From Deinandra increscens subsp. villosa (Eukaryota > Streptophyta > Magnoliopsida > Asterales > Asteraceae), in NCBI GenBank assembly GCA_039602395.1, contig JBCNJP010000006.1, positions 47,020,325-47,084,324 of the forward strand: DNA of 64,000 nucleotides, written 5' to 3'. The position numbers and the translations under genes are program-made. Below are positions 1-9,860 of this stretch, piece by piece. Below the pieces are notes generated by a model. It saw nothing but the letters and a program-made list of their open reading frames with translations. It made no database searches and was not told where the DNA came from. How positions within the stretch are numbered: position 1 is the stretch's first letter; every line of letters begins with the position of its first letter.

Positions 1-211
1 TAACTACAACAGGTTCCAAACCCTTAGTAGAATCAGCTTGTTTATTGTCTCCCATAGTATTCACCGGAGGCTTTGGAGAACCTGGACCATCCAACTTCAG
101 AGATACTGAAGTTAATTTACGCATATGAACTTGACCATCAATTTTTTTAACCTTCTTAGCTAGGGAAGAAGCCCCCGACTTCGCATTAGGAATGGCGTTA
201 GGCGACTGCAT
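1..211 (-). CDS. LINE ORF1 protein, N-terminal fragment
   Basis: The reading frame from ATG at 211 to the window edge is open for 70 codons. An earlier ATG at 218 is out of frame. The translation contains a SSLAKKVKKIDGQ segment about 14 residues in. It aligns by eye with the ORF1 starts of LINE G (SSLAQKIK, ATG 39489), LINE E (SRLAEKITNIDGK, ATG 54269) and LINE F (GAWASKIKNIEG, ATG 45598). This suggests a conserved N-terminal motif upstream of the DUF4283 domain. ORF1 proteins of plant L1 elements bind the element RNA through DUF4283 and a CCHC knuckle; both would lie left of the window. No break is visible in the part seen. Confidence 0.65.
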   Translation of the reverse strand, partial: MQSPNAIPNAKSGASSLAKKVKKIDGQVHMRKLTSVSLKLDGPGSPKPPVNTMGDNKQADSTKGLEPVVV

Positions 212-265
212 GGGGCATGCAAACCCTAACGAAGAAACAAGAGAAGAACCAACACGTATCCCGGT
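1..265 (-). mobile_element. LINE A, 5' portion only (plant L1 type), inserted in the 5' LTR of the gypsy element
   Basis: Read on the minus strand, this segment is a short 5' UTR (265 to 212) followed by an open ORF1 start that runs off the window edge. The 5' UTR end shares a tagggtttgcatg segment with LINE G at about 39470-39485. At position 266 the sequence changes abruptly to the interior of the gypsy LTR (compare 7049 onward), so the LINE most likely inserted into that LTR. Its 3' end, poly(A) tail and target-site duplication lie outside the window. The 5' UTR is about 54 bp against about 490 bp in LINE G, so the copy is probably 5'-truncated. Confidence 0.7.
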
Positions 266-429
266 GGTTCGATATTCCCGGTCTTACCTTAGCTTTACTA
301 CAATCCGACAGGTACACTTGCCTTAGGGTTCGGTCTAGTTTAGGTAGTTTCGGTAAAATTTAGGTGTGTCTAGGTCTAGGTTAGGTCTAGGATTTAATAG
401 TTATTTTTAGGTACGTCCCGAACACATCA
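266..429 (+). repeat. 5' LTR, 3'-terminal 164 bp only
   Basis: The segment matches 7050-7214 of the 3' LTR almost base for base. By eye I count two substitutions (ctttaC/Tt and cgtcCC/CTgaac) and one single-base indel (gtagtTtcgg). It ends AACACATCA directly before the primer-binding site. The rest of this LTR is displaced by LINE A at 265. Confidence 0.9.
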
Positions 430-435
430 AGTTTT

Positions 436-453
436 TGGCGCCGTTGCCGGGGA
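436..453 (+). promoter_or_regulatory. Primer-binding site for tRNA-Asp
   Basis: TGGCGCCGTTGCCGGGGA is the exact complement of the last 18 nt, including CCA, of plant tRNA-Asp(GUC) as I know it. It starts 7 nt after the LTR end, the usual place for first-strand priming. Confidence 0.9.
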
Positions 454-608
454 CACTTGGCAATAGCAAAATTAACTTAGGTCGTTGTTAGGAAATTTTG
501 AGTGTTTTTGGTTTTTCCGTGTCTAGAGTCTTAGGATTTTCTTATTTTGAGTCTAGATTTTTAGGATTTTATTTTTTCTAATTCTTATTTTTATCTTTCT
601 TCCGTTTT

Positions 609-2660
609 ATGCCACACACCCGTTCGCATGGTCCATCTGAGCTTACACCATTTTCTTATCCCGACAAGGACATCCGCGGCCGGTTCCGCGTACTTCGTGC
701 GGAGCTCGAGGCATTCATTCTCTCCATCACTCATTCGAAACCATCCGCTTCTTCCACACACGTCTCACGCAACACTAAACCCATTCCCTTTCCTGATCTA
801 AACACCATGGCGGCCCGTCGCACCGTCCACGAGCAGGCCAGCGCCGGAGTTAACGACGCTAGGTTTGCCATCGCGAAACCAAACATTGCCAACACCACCA
901 ATTGGCAAGTTCCATCTCACGTCATAAACGCGCTCACAAATTCCATCCAATTCCATGGATGTGAAGACGAAGATGCACCGACGCATATCTCGCGCTTTAT
1001 TCGTATCTGCAACACGTTCGGACTCACGGGAGTCACGAACGATACTATCTATCTGCGTCAGTTTCCATCCTCCCTTACCTCTCGAGCCGCCGAGTGGCTC
1101 GAGACGCTTCAGCCTAATTCGATCGCCACCTGGGACGATCTGAAATTAAAATTCCTGAAGAAATACCATCCTCCAGCCAAGGCTGCACGTACTCGGGAAG
1201 AAATCCACTCCTTTCGGATGGACCCCGATGAGCCTTATTCGGTCGCTTATGAACGATTCAACACCCTTCTGAGAAAATGTCCGCAACACAGGTTGACGGA
1301 CTAGGCGATCATAGAAAAGTTCTACAATGGACTTCCTTATTCTGTTCAGAAGGAGTTCAACATTTCGGCTGGAGGACATATGATGGAAAAGCTCACCGTT
1401 GACGAATGCAAATCACTCTTTGAGAGCTTCGCACTTGCTGAACAGCAAACACCCAGAGATCGAAGAGCCACCTTGGCCCCGACTAGATAACTCGCACCGA
1501 CTACATCAAGCCGAAGTGTCAGTCACATTGGCTCAGAGACTATGACGCCTAAGGAGTTAGAGAACATCTATAGGGCTTTAGAAGAAATCAAACTCCATAT
1601 CAAAGCCAAATGTGAGCTATGTAGAGGCACTCACGATACCCGAGACTACCCGCTGAGCGACTATATTGGAAACCGAAACCAGTTTGGTAATTCTTTCCAG
1701 TCCGGGTGGAGGAGTGGCCAGAATTCAGGATGGCGACAGGGAGGAAACCCGCCTGGTTTTCCACCGAGGAATAACTATGGTGGAGGAGATGACGGGCCTA
1801 GTTTTAAGGAGGTGAGGGAGCTTATAGCCAACAAGACCCAGATCCTGCAGCTGATAGTGACGCGAGATGAGGCTACCCAAAAGAAGCTTATGGCGCATGA
1901 CACGTTATTGAGGAATCAACAAGCTTCTTTCTTGGATTTACAGCGTTCGGTGGGCGACATTTCAAAACAGCTCCAGGAGCTGAATTCCCGCGGGGGTCAA
2001 TTTTCGGGTAGCACGTACAAAAACCCCAACGCGAATGTCAATGCCATTACCACTAGGAGCGGGAGAGTTCTGCAGAGTCCATCACCGGCGGTAGTTGAGG
2101 AGGAGTCGGTCGATGAAGAGATCGAGATAGAGACGCCTGATGGGAGGGTGCATCCGAGCGTGACGCCAACAAGTACCGCACCAAATGTCGAGGCTGAGGT
2201 TGTGAAGAAGCCGCCGGTTGGGGAGAAGCCGATGAAGTGGGAGGCGGTGAAAGAGAAGAAGAAAGTCTGGTTCGTAAGTCAGCCGATTACAGCAGATAAT
2301 TTGAAGCGTGTGCCGTATCCTGAACGTCTAATTCAACAAAAGAATGCGCAAGAGTATGGTCAGTTTCTCGATATTCTTAGGCAACTTAGGATCACATTAC
2401 CTTTTACGGAAGTTATAAATAAAATGCCTAAGTATGCAAAATTTTTGAAAGACATGTTAAGTAATAAAAAGAAACTAGAAGCTTTATCTGATATAACTCT
2501 TGATGAAAATTGTTCGGCCGTGTTTCAGAATAAATTACCTAAGAAGTTAAATGATCCGGGGATTTTTACAATTCCTTCCATTTTTGGTAGTTCTTCTGTT
2601 ACGTATGCTTTAGCTGATCTAGGTGCATCGATAAATGTCATGCCTTTTTTCTGTTTTTGA
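609..2660 (+). pseudogene. gag: gag (capsid/nucleocapsid) and start of protease, broken
   Basis: This frame encodes a plant gypsy Gag. A Retrotrans_gag capsid domain spans about residues 105-285 (FHGCEDEDAPTHISRF ... WDDLKLKFLKKYHPP ... YSVAYERFNTLLRKCPQH). A nucleocapsid knuckle CELCRGTHDTRDY follows near residue 340; its last Cys is Tyr, so it cannot bind zinc normally. The frame has two in-frame stops, TAG at 1302-1304 where relatives have Trp, and TAA at 1488-1490. It runs into the protease start ALADLGASINVMP near 2610-2645 and then ends at TGA (2658-2660). That last stop follows what looks like one extra T in the T run at 2645-2650, because the protease continues in the next frame. A low-complexity, basic and acidic linker lies at about 1980-2280. 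Confidence 0.85.
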
Positions 2661-3618
2661 GCACTTAGGATTAGGAGAGTTAGCACCTACTTGCATGAAC
2701 ATATCTTTAGCTGAAAAATCTGTAGTGAGACCCAAAGGTATAGTGGAAAATGTGCTTGTGAAAGTTGATATATTTTTGTTCACTATAGACTTTGTGGTAG
2801 TTGATAGTGATTATGACCCTAGTTGCCCTTTGATTCTATGTAGGCCTTTTCTTAGGATCGCCCGTGCTTTAGTGGATGTCTTTGAGGGTACTATAACTTT
2901 AAGGGTTGATAATGAGAGTGTCATGTTTGAGGTAGGTAGACATGAGGAGAGTGGCACCAAATTGGTGTGCTTGATAGGTACTTTGATGTCATTCATAGAC
3001 CTAGTGGTGGTAGGTAATCGGTTAGAGGATGAAGAGGTTGAGGAGAATGAGTGTGGGGAGAACACAGATGGGTTAGTTGAATTAGTTGATAAGAATGAAA
3101 TTTTTGACCCATTAGTGAAATCCGGTGAGGTGGAGAGTGAAGAAGTAGTTGGGGTAATTAAGGATGAGGTGGTGGTAGAGAATAAGTGTGGGGAGGACTT
3201 CGGGTTAGTTGAGTTAGTTGATGAGGTGTTAGTCGACCCATTAGGAGAACCCAATGGGTTAGTGAGTGTAGATAGTGAATCGGTAGTTGAAGAGGTAGTT
3301 AGAAATGCCACACTTGGTGATCTAGGTGTTTTGAGTAATGATATAGAGTTTAGGCCAAGTGTGGGGAGATTAGTGGTGGTTGTTAGTGAAAGTGACCCGG
3401 CTTTGGATTTTCTAGGAGAAATTAAGTTTCTACCGGGTCGTTATAAGCATTGGAAGGTTAAAATGATGTTGGAGTTACTAAAGTTGGTTGCTTTATGGGT
3501 GAGGAAGTTAGTTGGTGGTTGGATAGACAGAAATCGGGTGCAAACCGGTAGTTTTGCGGGTAAGGATGTGAAATCAAAGCCTCCGGATGGTTTGGGAGGT
3601 TGCTTCTATGTTTTGTGA
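2635..3618 (+). pseudogene. Retropepsin-like protease and acidic C-terminal tail, frame-shifted from gag
   Basis: This frame continues the protease after the T-run slip: FEHLGLGELAPT, then CPLILCRPFLRIARALVDV, the usual flap and ILGRPFL-type segment of plant gypsy proteases, here ILCRPFL. The catalytic DLGAS lies just upstream in the other frame. After about residue 110 the protein is a long acidic tail rich in V, E and D with an internal duplication. It ends at TGA near 3618 with no RT domain behind it. In autonomous relatives RT-RNase H-integrase follow, so this gene ends early by loss of pol. The ATG at 2635 is probably not a real start. Confidence 0.75.
3036..3255 (+). repeat. Imperfect direct duplication in the gag-pro tail
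   Basis: Segments near 3040-3122 and 3173-3255 both encode an acidic run, then E(N/D)(E/K)CGE, GLVELVD and DPL. The shared gggttagttga(a/g)ttagttgat stretch is seen directly. The copies are about 130 bp apart and diverged, so this is an old tandem duplication within the coding tail. Confidence 0.6.
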
Positions 3619-3909
3619 TAAATGTTTAAGTGCCCGGGCTGTATATTATGTAGTTGTGTTTTCAATTTTCTGCAATTTTTGTTTTCCGTGCATTTTGCGT
3701 TTTTTGGTTTTGTATTTTTTAGTGTTTGCAGGTGATTCGGGAGACTCAACATGTGGAAAACATAGATGGTGAATTCCTGGTGAGTTTGCAGGTCTTGAGT
3801 GCAAGTTTTGCTGGGAAAAATTCGACCAAGAGACCTGGAGTAGGAGCAAAAAGGAGATAGAAAAATTTTGGAGCTGCAAAAAGGAAAAAAATTCTCTGGA
3901 AATTAGGTT

Positions 3910-3956
3910 CCAGGCGTATCGCCTAGATGGTTGGACGGCATAGGCGATACGCCTGG
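3910..3956. repeat. Perfect 16-bp inverted repeat
   Basis: The arms CCAGGCGTATCGCCTA (3910-3925) and TAGGCGATACGCCTGG (3941-3956) are exact reverse complements separated by 15 nt. Each arm also holds a small palindrome AGGCG-TAT-CGCCT. Confidence 0.9.
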
Positions 3957-4003
3957 AGATGAGGATAACCGCCCGTTTTGTACTGGTCTCGCGTACCAGG
4001 AAT

Positions 4004-4022
4004 CCCTCGCGATACGCGAGGG
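4004..4022. repeat. 8-bp stem, 3-nt loop hairpin
   Basis: CCCTCGCG (4004-4011), loop ATA, CGCGAGGG (4015-4022). It is a GC-rich perfect hairpin of the same size and triloop style as the one at 5913-5931 in the LTR. Confidence 0.85.
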
Positions 4023-4421
4023 GGTTGGCGGCGAGGAAAGTGTTTCATTTTTTTTAGTTTTTGGTTTGATGGTCGGTGAGTTTCAGTTTTTCCAGGTAAA
4101 TACCAGCTCAACTTCATTGTTTAATTTTATTTTATTTTGTCCTTATTTTTATTTTTGTGATTTTATTTGTCGCTAATGCTTTAGTCGAGTTGAGTCGTTT
4201 GTTTTGTTTTGTGTCGTACAGGTCAAATGATATTCGCGCATAAGATTTGGATATACTTCAGTGGAGGACCTGCAGTTACGAGCTCGCTTGCCATTCATTC
4301 AAATAAATAATTAGGGGAGCCCGTTCCGCTTTATTTTTCTTTTTAGTTTTCGTTTGCATTTTTATTGTTCGTGTGTTTATTTTTATTTCTGATTTGTTTT
4401 ATCTCCATTCCACATTGAGGG

Positions 4422-4460
4422 CAATGTCTGGTTCAAGTGTGGGGATGGGAAGACTTTCTT
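4422..4460 (+). promoter_or_regulatory. Athila-like 3' signature: short hairpin followed by PPT-like tract
   Basis: ACATTG-AGGG-CAATGT (4422-4437) forms a 6-bp hairpin and is followed by a purine-rich AAGTGTGGGGATGGGA. From memory, this combination recurs near the 3' end of Athila-type elements. Its role here is not shown by the sequence. Confidence 0.5.
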
Positions 4461-5550
4461 CGTTGTTTTTCTATTTTATTATTTCGTCTTTATTTTTATT
4501 TTAGTGTATTTTAATTTAGGTTATATAAAAAAATAAAAAAAATTGAAAAATTGTTCAAAAATGTCTCAGAATTTGGCTGCAATTAAATGGAAAATGATAG
4601 TACAATCAGGATTTGGTTTTCTAATTTTGTGCTTAATTGTTAAATATAATTAAAAGTGGAAAGCATTGCCGGTTAGTGATGTATTGGTAGGCCCAGCTGA
4701 CTTAGTAAAGATTAAATTTCCCATTGTGTTTATTTGTTGTATAAATATGTAATTAAGCAGTCTGTTAGTGGGTTCCCATTTTAGGAGTGATAGGAACACT
4801 GAAACTGATGATTAGGAGGAAAGAGACCACTTTAGGTTAGATACTTCTATGTCCCTAGAATAACCTGGCACACCAATGCGGTGGCGCCCATATTTCCATC
4901 ATGAGCATAGTAGGTAATAAAGTGGTTAATACTTTTGGAGTGAAGGGGCAAAATACTCATGTACAAAGTAAGGATAGTATCCCGTGGTGAGTGCCTCTGA
5001 TGATGTTCTGGATCTCGCGGGCAAAATAGTACATATGATTTTGGGGATAACATCTCGAAAAGAATGCCTCTGATGATGCTCGTTGGTAACGTTAGTTAAA
5101 ATTAACCAATGATAGAAAAAAAGAAAAAAAATGAAAATGAAAAAAAAAAGAAAAAAAAATATAGTAGATTATAGAATAAATGCTCAAAAAGTCACATTAC
5201 ATCCAATTCCATCATTCTTTGGACATCTTTGTATCTGACTTAAGGGGGGTGGTGAAAATCTAAAACTTAAATCATTATTAACCTTTACTTGGACTGAATA
5301 TGATTTGGGATTAGGTTGAACTTGATCTTTCTAGAGTGGGACACATAGGCAGACTGAAATATATTCGGTAAATCATAAACACCTTGGGGGCTCAAAGGTT
5401 GGTGGATGGGTTTAGTCGGATCAAAATATCGATAATCTCTACCGGGATGTAAGAAGGCTATGTAAATTATGAAGATTGGAAATTGTGAGTTGTTAGAGAT
5501 CAAAGTCCTGGTTATGATTCCGTTGCAGTATTTTTCGAGGACGAAAAAAG

Positions 5551-5568
5551 AGTCAGTGTGGGGATGTT
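5551..5568 (+). promoter_or_regulatory. Probable polypurine tract at the 3' LTR boundary
   Basis: The bases directly before the LTR include AGTGTGGGGATG, preceded by an A/G-rich run (5541-5552). It repeats the AGTGTGGGGATG core at 4436-4450. Position next to the LTR is the main evidence for second-strand priming. Confidence 0.5.
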
Positions 5569-5912
5569 TGATGTGTTGCAAACACATCTCAATTCCGGTG
5601 TCTTTTATGTATATATTTGAGTCAATTTGAGTAAGTTTTTATTAGTTTTAGTTGTTTTTGTTTAAGTTGTGGTTGGAGTCTTTATTTATGTGTTTTGTAT
5701 GTTTTTGTAGGTTTCTAATAAAATCCCGTGGCCACAAGATAGCTAGAGCGAAGCGGACAAGATCTAACAAGAAAGAATATCAAAGAAGTGCTAAACAAGA
5801 TGTCCCAGGCGTATCGCCTAGGACTTGAGGATCTTTACGCGATACGCATAGGAGGAAAAAAGTCAACGAAGTCAAAGTCGGTTTCGCTCGACTATTTTGT
5901 CGTGTATCAAGG

Positions 5913-5931
5913 CCCAGGCGTGTCGCCTGGG
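5913..5931. repeat. Perfect triloop palindrome in U3 of the 3' LTR
   Basis: CCCAGGCG (5913-5920), TGT, CGCCTGGG (5924-5931). A related copy, AGGCG-TAT-CGCCT, lies at 5807-5819. Both are upstream of the TATA-like box. Confidence 0.85.
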
Positions 5932-5992
5932 GGAAACTGAGATGTAGGCGATAGGCTTCGGGCCTCAAATTCCGGAAACTTAGTCAAATCGA

Positions 5993-6000
5993 TATAAAAT
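5993..6000 (+). promoter_or_regulatory. Possible LTR TATA box
   Basis: TATAAAAT lies in the first third of the LTR and is the best TATA match there. Transcription would start about 30 bp downstream. Inferred from position only. Confidence 0.4.
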
Positions 6001-7214
6001 CAAGTTTAGGGTTTAGTTTCAATATACGACGACTTATAGACGAACTCAAAGGCGATTTTGGGCGAAATTAAGAGCAGAGAAGGCTAGGGACTAAGGAGGA
6101 AGCATCGGTGGATCAATTCTTCAACACGAATCATCATCGGTTTACCGGGTTTTCTTCTAAATTCGTGTCGTTTCTTAGACTTAACCATGTTTTCTGTCAA
6201 AGACGAGATTGTTATTATTGTTTCAGACATTGACATGTTTGTAGGCTAAGTTGATTGTATCGCCTAGACCTAGTTGAATGACTATTTAGTATTTGCAACT
6301 TTACTCGGTTCTCGGTTGATTGATTGATGTTACACTTTTATTAAATTCCATAGATTGCCATGATTGATGCTTGTGTGTGTTGTGAGCAGATTGTTAATGA
6401 TTGTTGATGCATGATTTACCCGCGAATGTCTTTCGGTTTAGGTAGATTATCTAAAGTAGTTAACTTTAGGGTTAATTGCTAAAGAGTAGTTTAGGGTTTT
6501 CTTGAACTATTGCATTGATTGTTGATTGATGATTTGTTTGCAATATGCTGCCTCTTCTGAGACACAAAAGGTAAAGAATTGTCGAGTAATTGGGTTGGTT
6601 AAAGAACTAGGGTTACATTGTCTCAAAAGGAAGTGTCCTAGGAAATTGGTCAACTTGTTATTCCGTGTCATTCATGGTAATTGTTGGTAGCTCTTGCTAG
6701 CCTAGGGTGCCTTAGATTAGGTTCGAGGGTGGTTAGGTTTAGTTGAGGTAGGAAGTACCCAAAAGGTGAACTCCTGTTCGGGCGTTAGAAGTGTCAACTA
6801 GGAAGGACTCAAAAGGTGAACTAGCCACCATCAGATCGATCGAAACTGAGTGAGGTTGTAAGTATTAAGTAGGACTTCGTGTCTAGGTGATACTCCTCTC
6901 TATTCTGATTTTCCCAAGGTTTTCTTGTCTTCGTTTGGTAGTTGTTAGTTAAGTTAGTTAATTAAATTCCAATCTCAAAAACCCAAACCATCTACTCAGT
7001 ATTTTTCCATTTCTTAGGTCTAGGTTAAGTTTGTCCATAGAGTGTCTCTAGGGTTCGATATTCCCGGTCTTACCTTAGCTTTATTACAATCCGACAGGTA
7101 CACTTGCCTTAGGGTTCGGTCTAGTTTAGGTAGTTCGGTAAAATTTAGGTGTGTCTAGGTCTAGGTTAGGTCTAGGATTTAATAGTTATTTTTAGGTACG
7201 TCCTGAACACATCA

Positions 7215-8445
7215 CGAATTCCCTCTCTCTCTCTCTCTCTATGTTGTGTCTATTTTGGCGAACCTTAGCTAGTAGGATGTGAGTTTATTTAAATACAAAC
7301 TCACACATTGATATTAAATGGGCCAAAGCCCTTTCTCCCACTAGTCCAAACCGTATTTTACAAGAGCAAACACATAATTAACTAACTTCCAGTCATTAAA
7401 CATGGATAACCCAAGCCCAAATTCATTTAATACACAAGCCTCATCATTTATCAATTATAGTCGAAACACAATATCAATTATCAATCATGAGTGCGGAATC
7501 CAAGTGATTGATTGATTCAAGTATGACAAGGTATAATAAACGATGAATACACAAAGTTAATAAAAACTTAAGCTATGATAATAAATCATTGATTACTATT
7601 ACAACTCGATTTCTGTCTAGCACACAAGTTTCGGTTAAGCCACTAAGATCTTTCTCTGGTCTCTCTCAAGTCCCAAATTCCCTCTCTCTCTCTCTCTCTC
7701 TTGTGTGTATTTCGGCGAACCTTAGCTAGTAGGATGTGAGTTTGTTTAAATACAAACTCACACATTATTACATGGGCCTAAGCCCTTTGCCCCTCTACCC
7801 CAAACCGTATTTTACTAGCCCAAACACATAATTAACTGACACCCAATGAATCAAGTATGAGAAGCAATAATAAACGATGAATCAAAAAAGTTAATAAACA
7901 CTTATGATTAGATGATTAAGTTGTAGATTACTATTACAATTCGAGTTTTGTGTAGCACACAGGTTTCGGTTAAGCCATCGAAATGTTTCTTTGGACTCTC
8001 TTAAGTCACGAATTCCCTCTCTCCCTCTTGTGCCTATTTCGGCGAACCTTAGCTAGTAGGATGTGAGTTTGTTTAAATACAATCTCACACATTTATTACA
8101 TGGGACAAAGCCCTTTGTCCCTCTAGCTCAAACCGTATTTTACAAGCCCAAACACATAATTAACTAACACCCAATCACTAAACATGGATAACCCATGCCC
8201 AAAGCCATTTAATACACAAGCCCCATCATTTATCGATTATAGTCGAAACACGATATCAATGATCAATCATGAGTGTGGAATCCAAGTGATTGATTGAATT
8301 AAGTATGATAAGTAATAGTAAACAATGAATCAACAAAGTTAAAAAACATTTAAGATTAGATGACCAAATCGTTAATTACTAATACAACTAGATTTCTGAA
8401 TAGCACACAGGTTTCGGTTAAGACACAAAAATCTTTCACTGGTCT
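7215..8445 (+). repeat. Satellite array, orientation F (about 3 monomers)
   Basis: About three monomers, each running CT tract, then GGCGAACCTTAGCTAGTAGG, the TGTGAG...CTCACA dyad, a CAAAGCCCTTT segment, CATGGATAACCC, TGATTGATTGAATCAAG, and GGTTTCGGTTAAGCCAC before the next CT tract. The second monomer is short because about 115 bp are missing between acacccaat and gaatcaag at 7848. A perfect dyad lies at 7735-7762. No gene. Confidence 0.9.
7735..7762. repeat. 11-bp-arm dyad of the satellite monomer (example copy)
   Basis: Arms TGTGAGTTTGT (7735-7745) and ACAAACTCACA (7752-7762) are exact reverse complements around TTAAAT. Copies with one or a few arm changes recur in nearly every full-length monomer of the window. 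Variants reading GAGCTCGT or GAGTTCTT in the left arm weaken it. Confidence 0.9.
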
Positions 8446-9860
8446 AAACCAAACATTAGTTTCAACTGTGTGTTTTTGAAGGTGCGATTTTCCTGCTCTC
8501 GGTTTTTCTGATCTTTGTCTTCGTTTCTTCCTGTTTTCATGAATTCTCCGCGATTGGATCCACATCTCGTGGTCCAATTCTCTGATCTGCATAATCCTGG
8601 TGATGAGAGGAACCAATCAAGGGTTTATGTGTCGCAGAATTTTCAAAAATTATTTGATACGACATTGAAGAAGGTTGCTAATGATGCATTGAATGCTTGG
8701 AACCTTGATCCGGCATTAATGGAGGCTTCGATAAATGCATTTAAGGTGTTGGAGAAGGTATTGAATGTGTCCAATGGCGTTAATGAATCTGCAGTTAATG
8801 AGTTAATTTCTGAGTCCCCGTCTCCGATCAGGTCAGATTCTGCGCATCTGTGTAATGTTGTGGATGATCTAAGGGTTGTTTTTTGCCCTAATTCTTCTGG
8901 TCATGATGTTGCGAGTATTTTTGTTGAGCGTAAGATCCAGATGCACATTTCTGCTACCTTAAATGGCACTTTCAAAATTAGGAGTGCTGAGGAATTAGGT
9001 TAGGAATCGTTGTCTGAAAAGAGCATGTGGGGGAATGGCCCGAATGCTATCTTAGCTTCTAAGGAGGAAGTTGGTTCTGCCATGGATGATTTTTATTAGC
9101 TTTAAAAGTATTGATCCTGAATTTATGAGGTTAATGGTGGAATTTATTGCTCTATCTCAGGATAATTTTGAGTTTGCCACTAGGTAACATTGTTATCTTA
9201 GTAATTCCGGTTTGCTAAATGGTATTTCCAAGCAACTTAATGGTGATTTTGAGCTGTTTATTCCTCCCCTTGCTGCTGAAAGTTTAGTGTTAACAACTGA
9301 TATATTTGAAACATCCATTCCTATTGATTCCAGCTAGAATAATAGATATACACACCTGAAATATAGCAGGATGTTTGCTGAACCATCTGATGTTGCCTGT
9401 GATTGTTTGTTTAAGGATGGGGACCCTATGTTGATGGCTCTTTTTAGATTTTACTCTGCTAAGGTTCTAAGGAAGATGGCTGTCAAAGTTAAAAGGAAGA
9501 TGGAGTATACTGAGAGAACCTGTTTGCCCTGCAGAATAGTTTTTTAGATGCAATTCCGATTGATTTCAAGCATGGTAAAGACAAGAAACTTAAAGAGTCT
9601 TTGTCTATTGGTGATGGAAAAAGCCCTTTTTATTTGGATGCCAATTTGGGGAGAAGGATGGTTAGCATTAGCCAGGCCAAATCTAAATTGGAGACGCTAA
9701 TTACTACTTATGATTTGGTTACCTCTTCATTAACTTGGGCAACTTTCAACATGGGATCATCCAATGAATATCCTGATCATCAGTCTCCTGCTGTTTTGAA
9801 TTCTAAGGTGATAACAGTGCAGAACTCTATGGAAGAAGGCAATGTAGATGGTGATATTCC

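Larger units (their letters stand above)
3619..5550 (+). other. Non-coding 3' interior of the gypsy element
   Basis: No ORF of credible length or family resemblance is present on either strand. The stretch holds an inverted repeat at 3910-3956, a triloop hairpin at 4004-4022, the Athila-like signature at 4422-4460, a repeated tgcctctgatgatg segment (about 4990 and 5065) and an A-rich tract at about 5108-5160. It stands where pol and an env-like gene would lie in a complete relative. Confidence 0.7.
266..7214 (+). mobile_element. Non-autonomous Ty3/gypsy (Athila-like) LTR retrotransposon carrying only gag-protease
   Basis: The element has a 5' LTR remnant (266-429), a tRNA-Asp PBS (436-453), a broken gag-protease region (609-3618), about 1.95 kb of non-coding interior, a PPT-like segment and a complete 3' LTR (5569-7214). 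The 3' LTR begins TGATGTGTT and ends AACACATCA, a perfect 9-bp terminal inverted repeat. No reverse transcriptase, RNase H or integrase can be found on either strand. The PBS type, the DLGAS protease motif and the ACATTGAGGGCAATGT signature followed by AAGTGTGGGGATG are features I associate with Athila-group elements. It is best described as a gag-only (TR-GAG-like) derivative that needs enzymes in trans. On the right it abuts satellite at CGAATTCC, the satellite's own GTCACGAATTCC context, so it inserted into the array. Confidence 0.85.
5569..7214 (+). repeat. 3' LTR, complete (1646 bp)
   Basis: It starts TGATGTGTT and ends AACACATCA, a perfect inverted terminal repeat. The last 164 bp match the 5' LTR remnant. 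A TATA-like box lies at 5993-6000. Triloop palindromes AGGCG-TAT-CGCCT and CCCAGGCG-TGT-CGCCTGGG sit upstream of it at 5807-5819 and 5913-5931. Downstream DNA resumes in the satellite. No coding potential is seen. Confidence 0.9.

Noticed and set aside
2811..3311. Minus-strand 166-codon ORF opposite the protease tail
   Set aside because: It is the antisense of the low-complexity acidic tail and gives a Ser/Thr-rich shadow product.
3931..4176. 81-codon ORF in the gypsy 3' interior as a possible env-like gene
   Set aside because: Too short, with no membrane protein features beyond a Phe-rich end encoded by a T-rich tract, and overlapping the inverted repeats.
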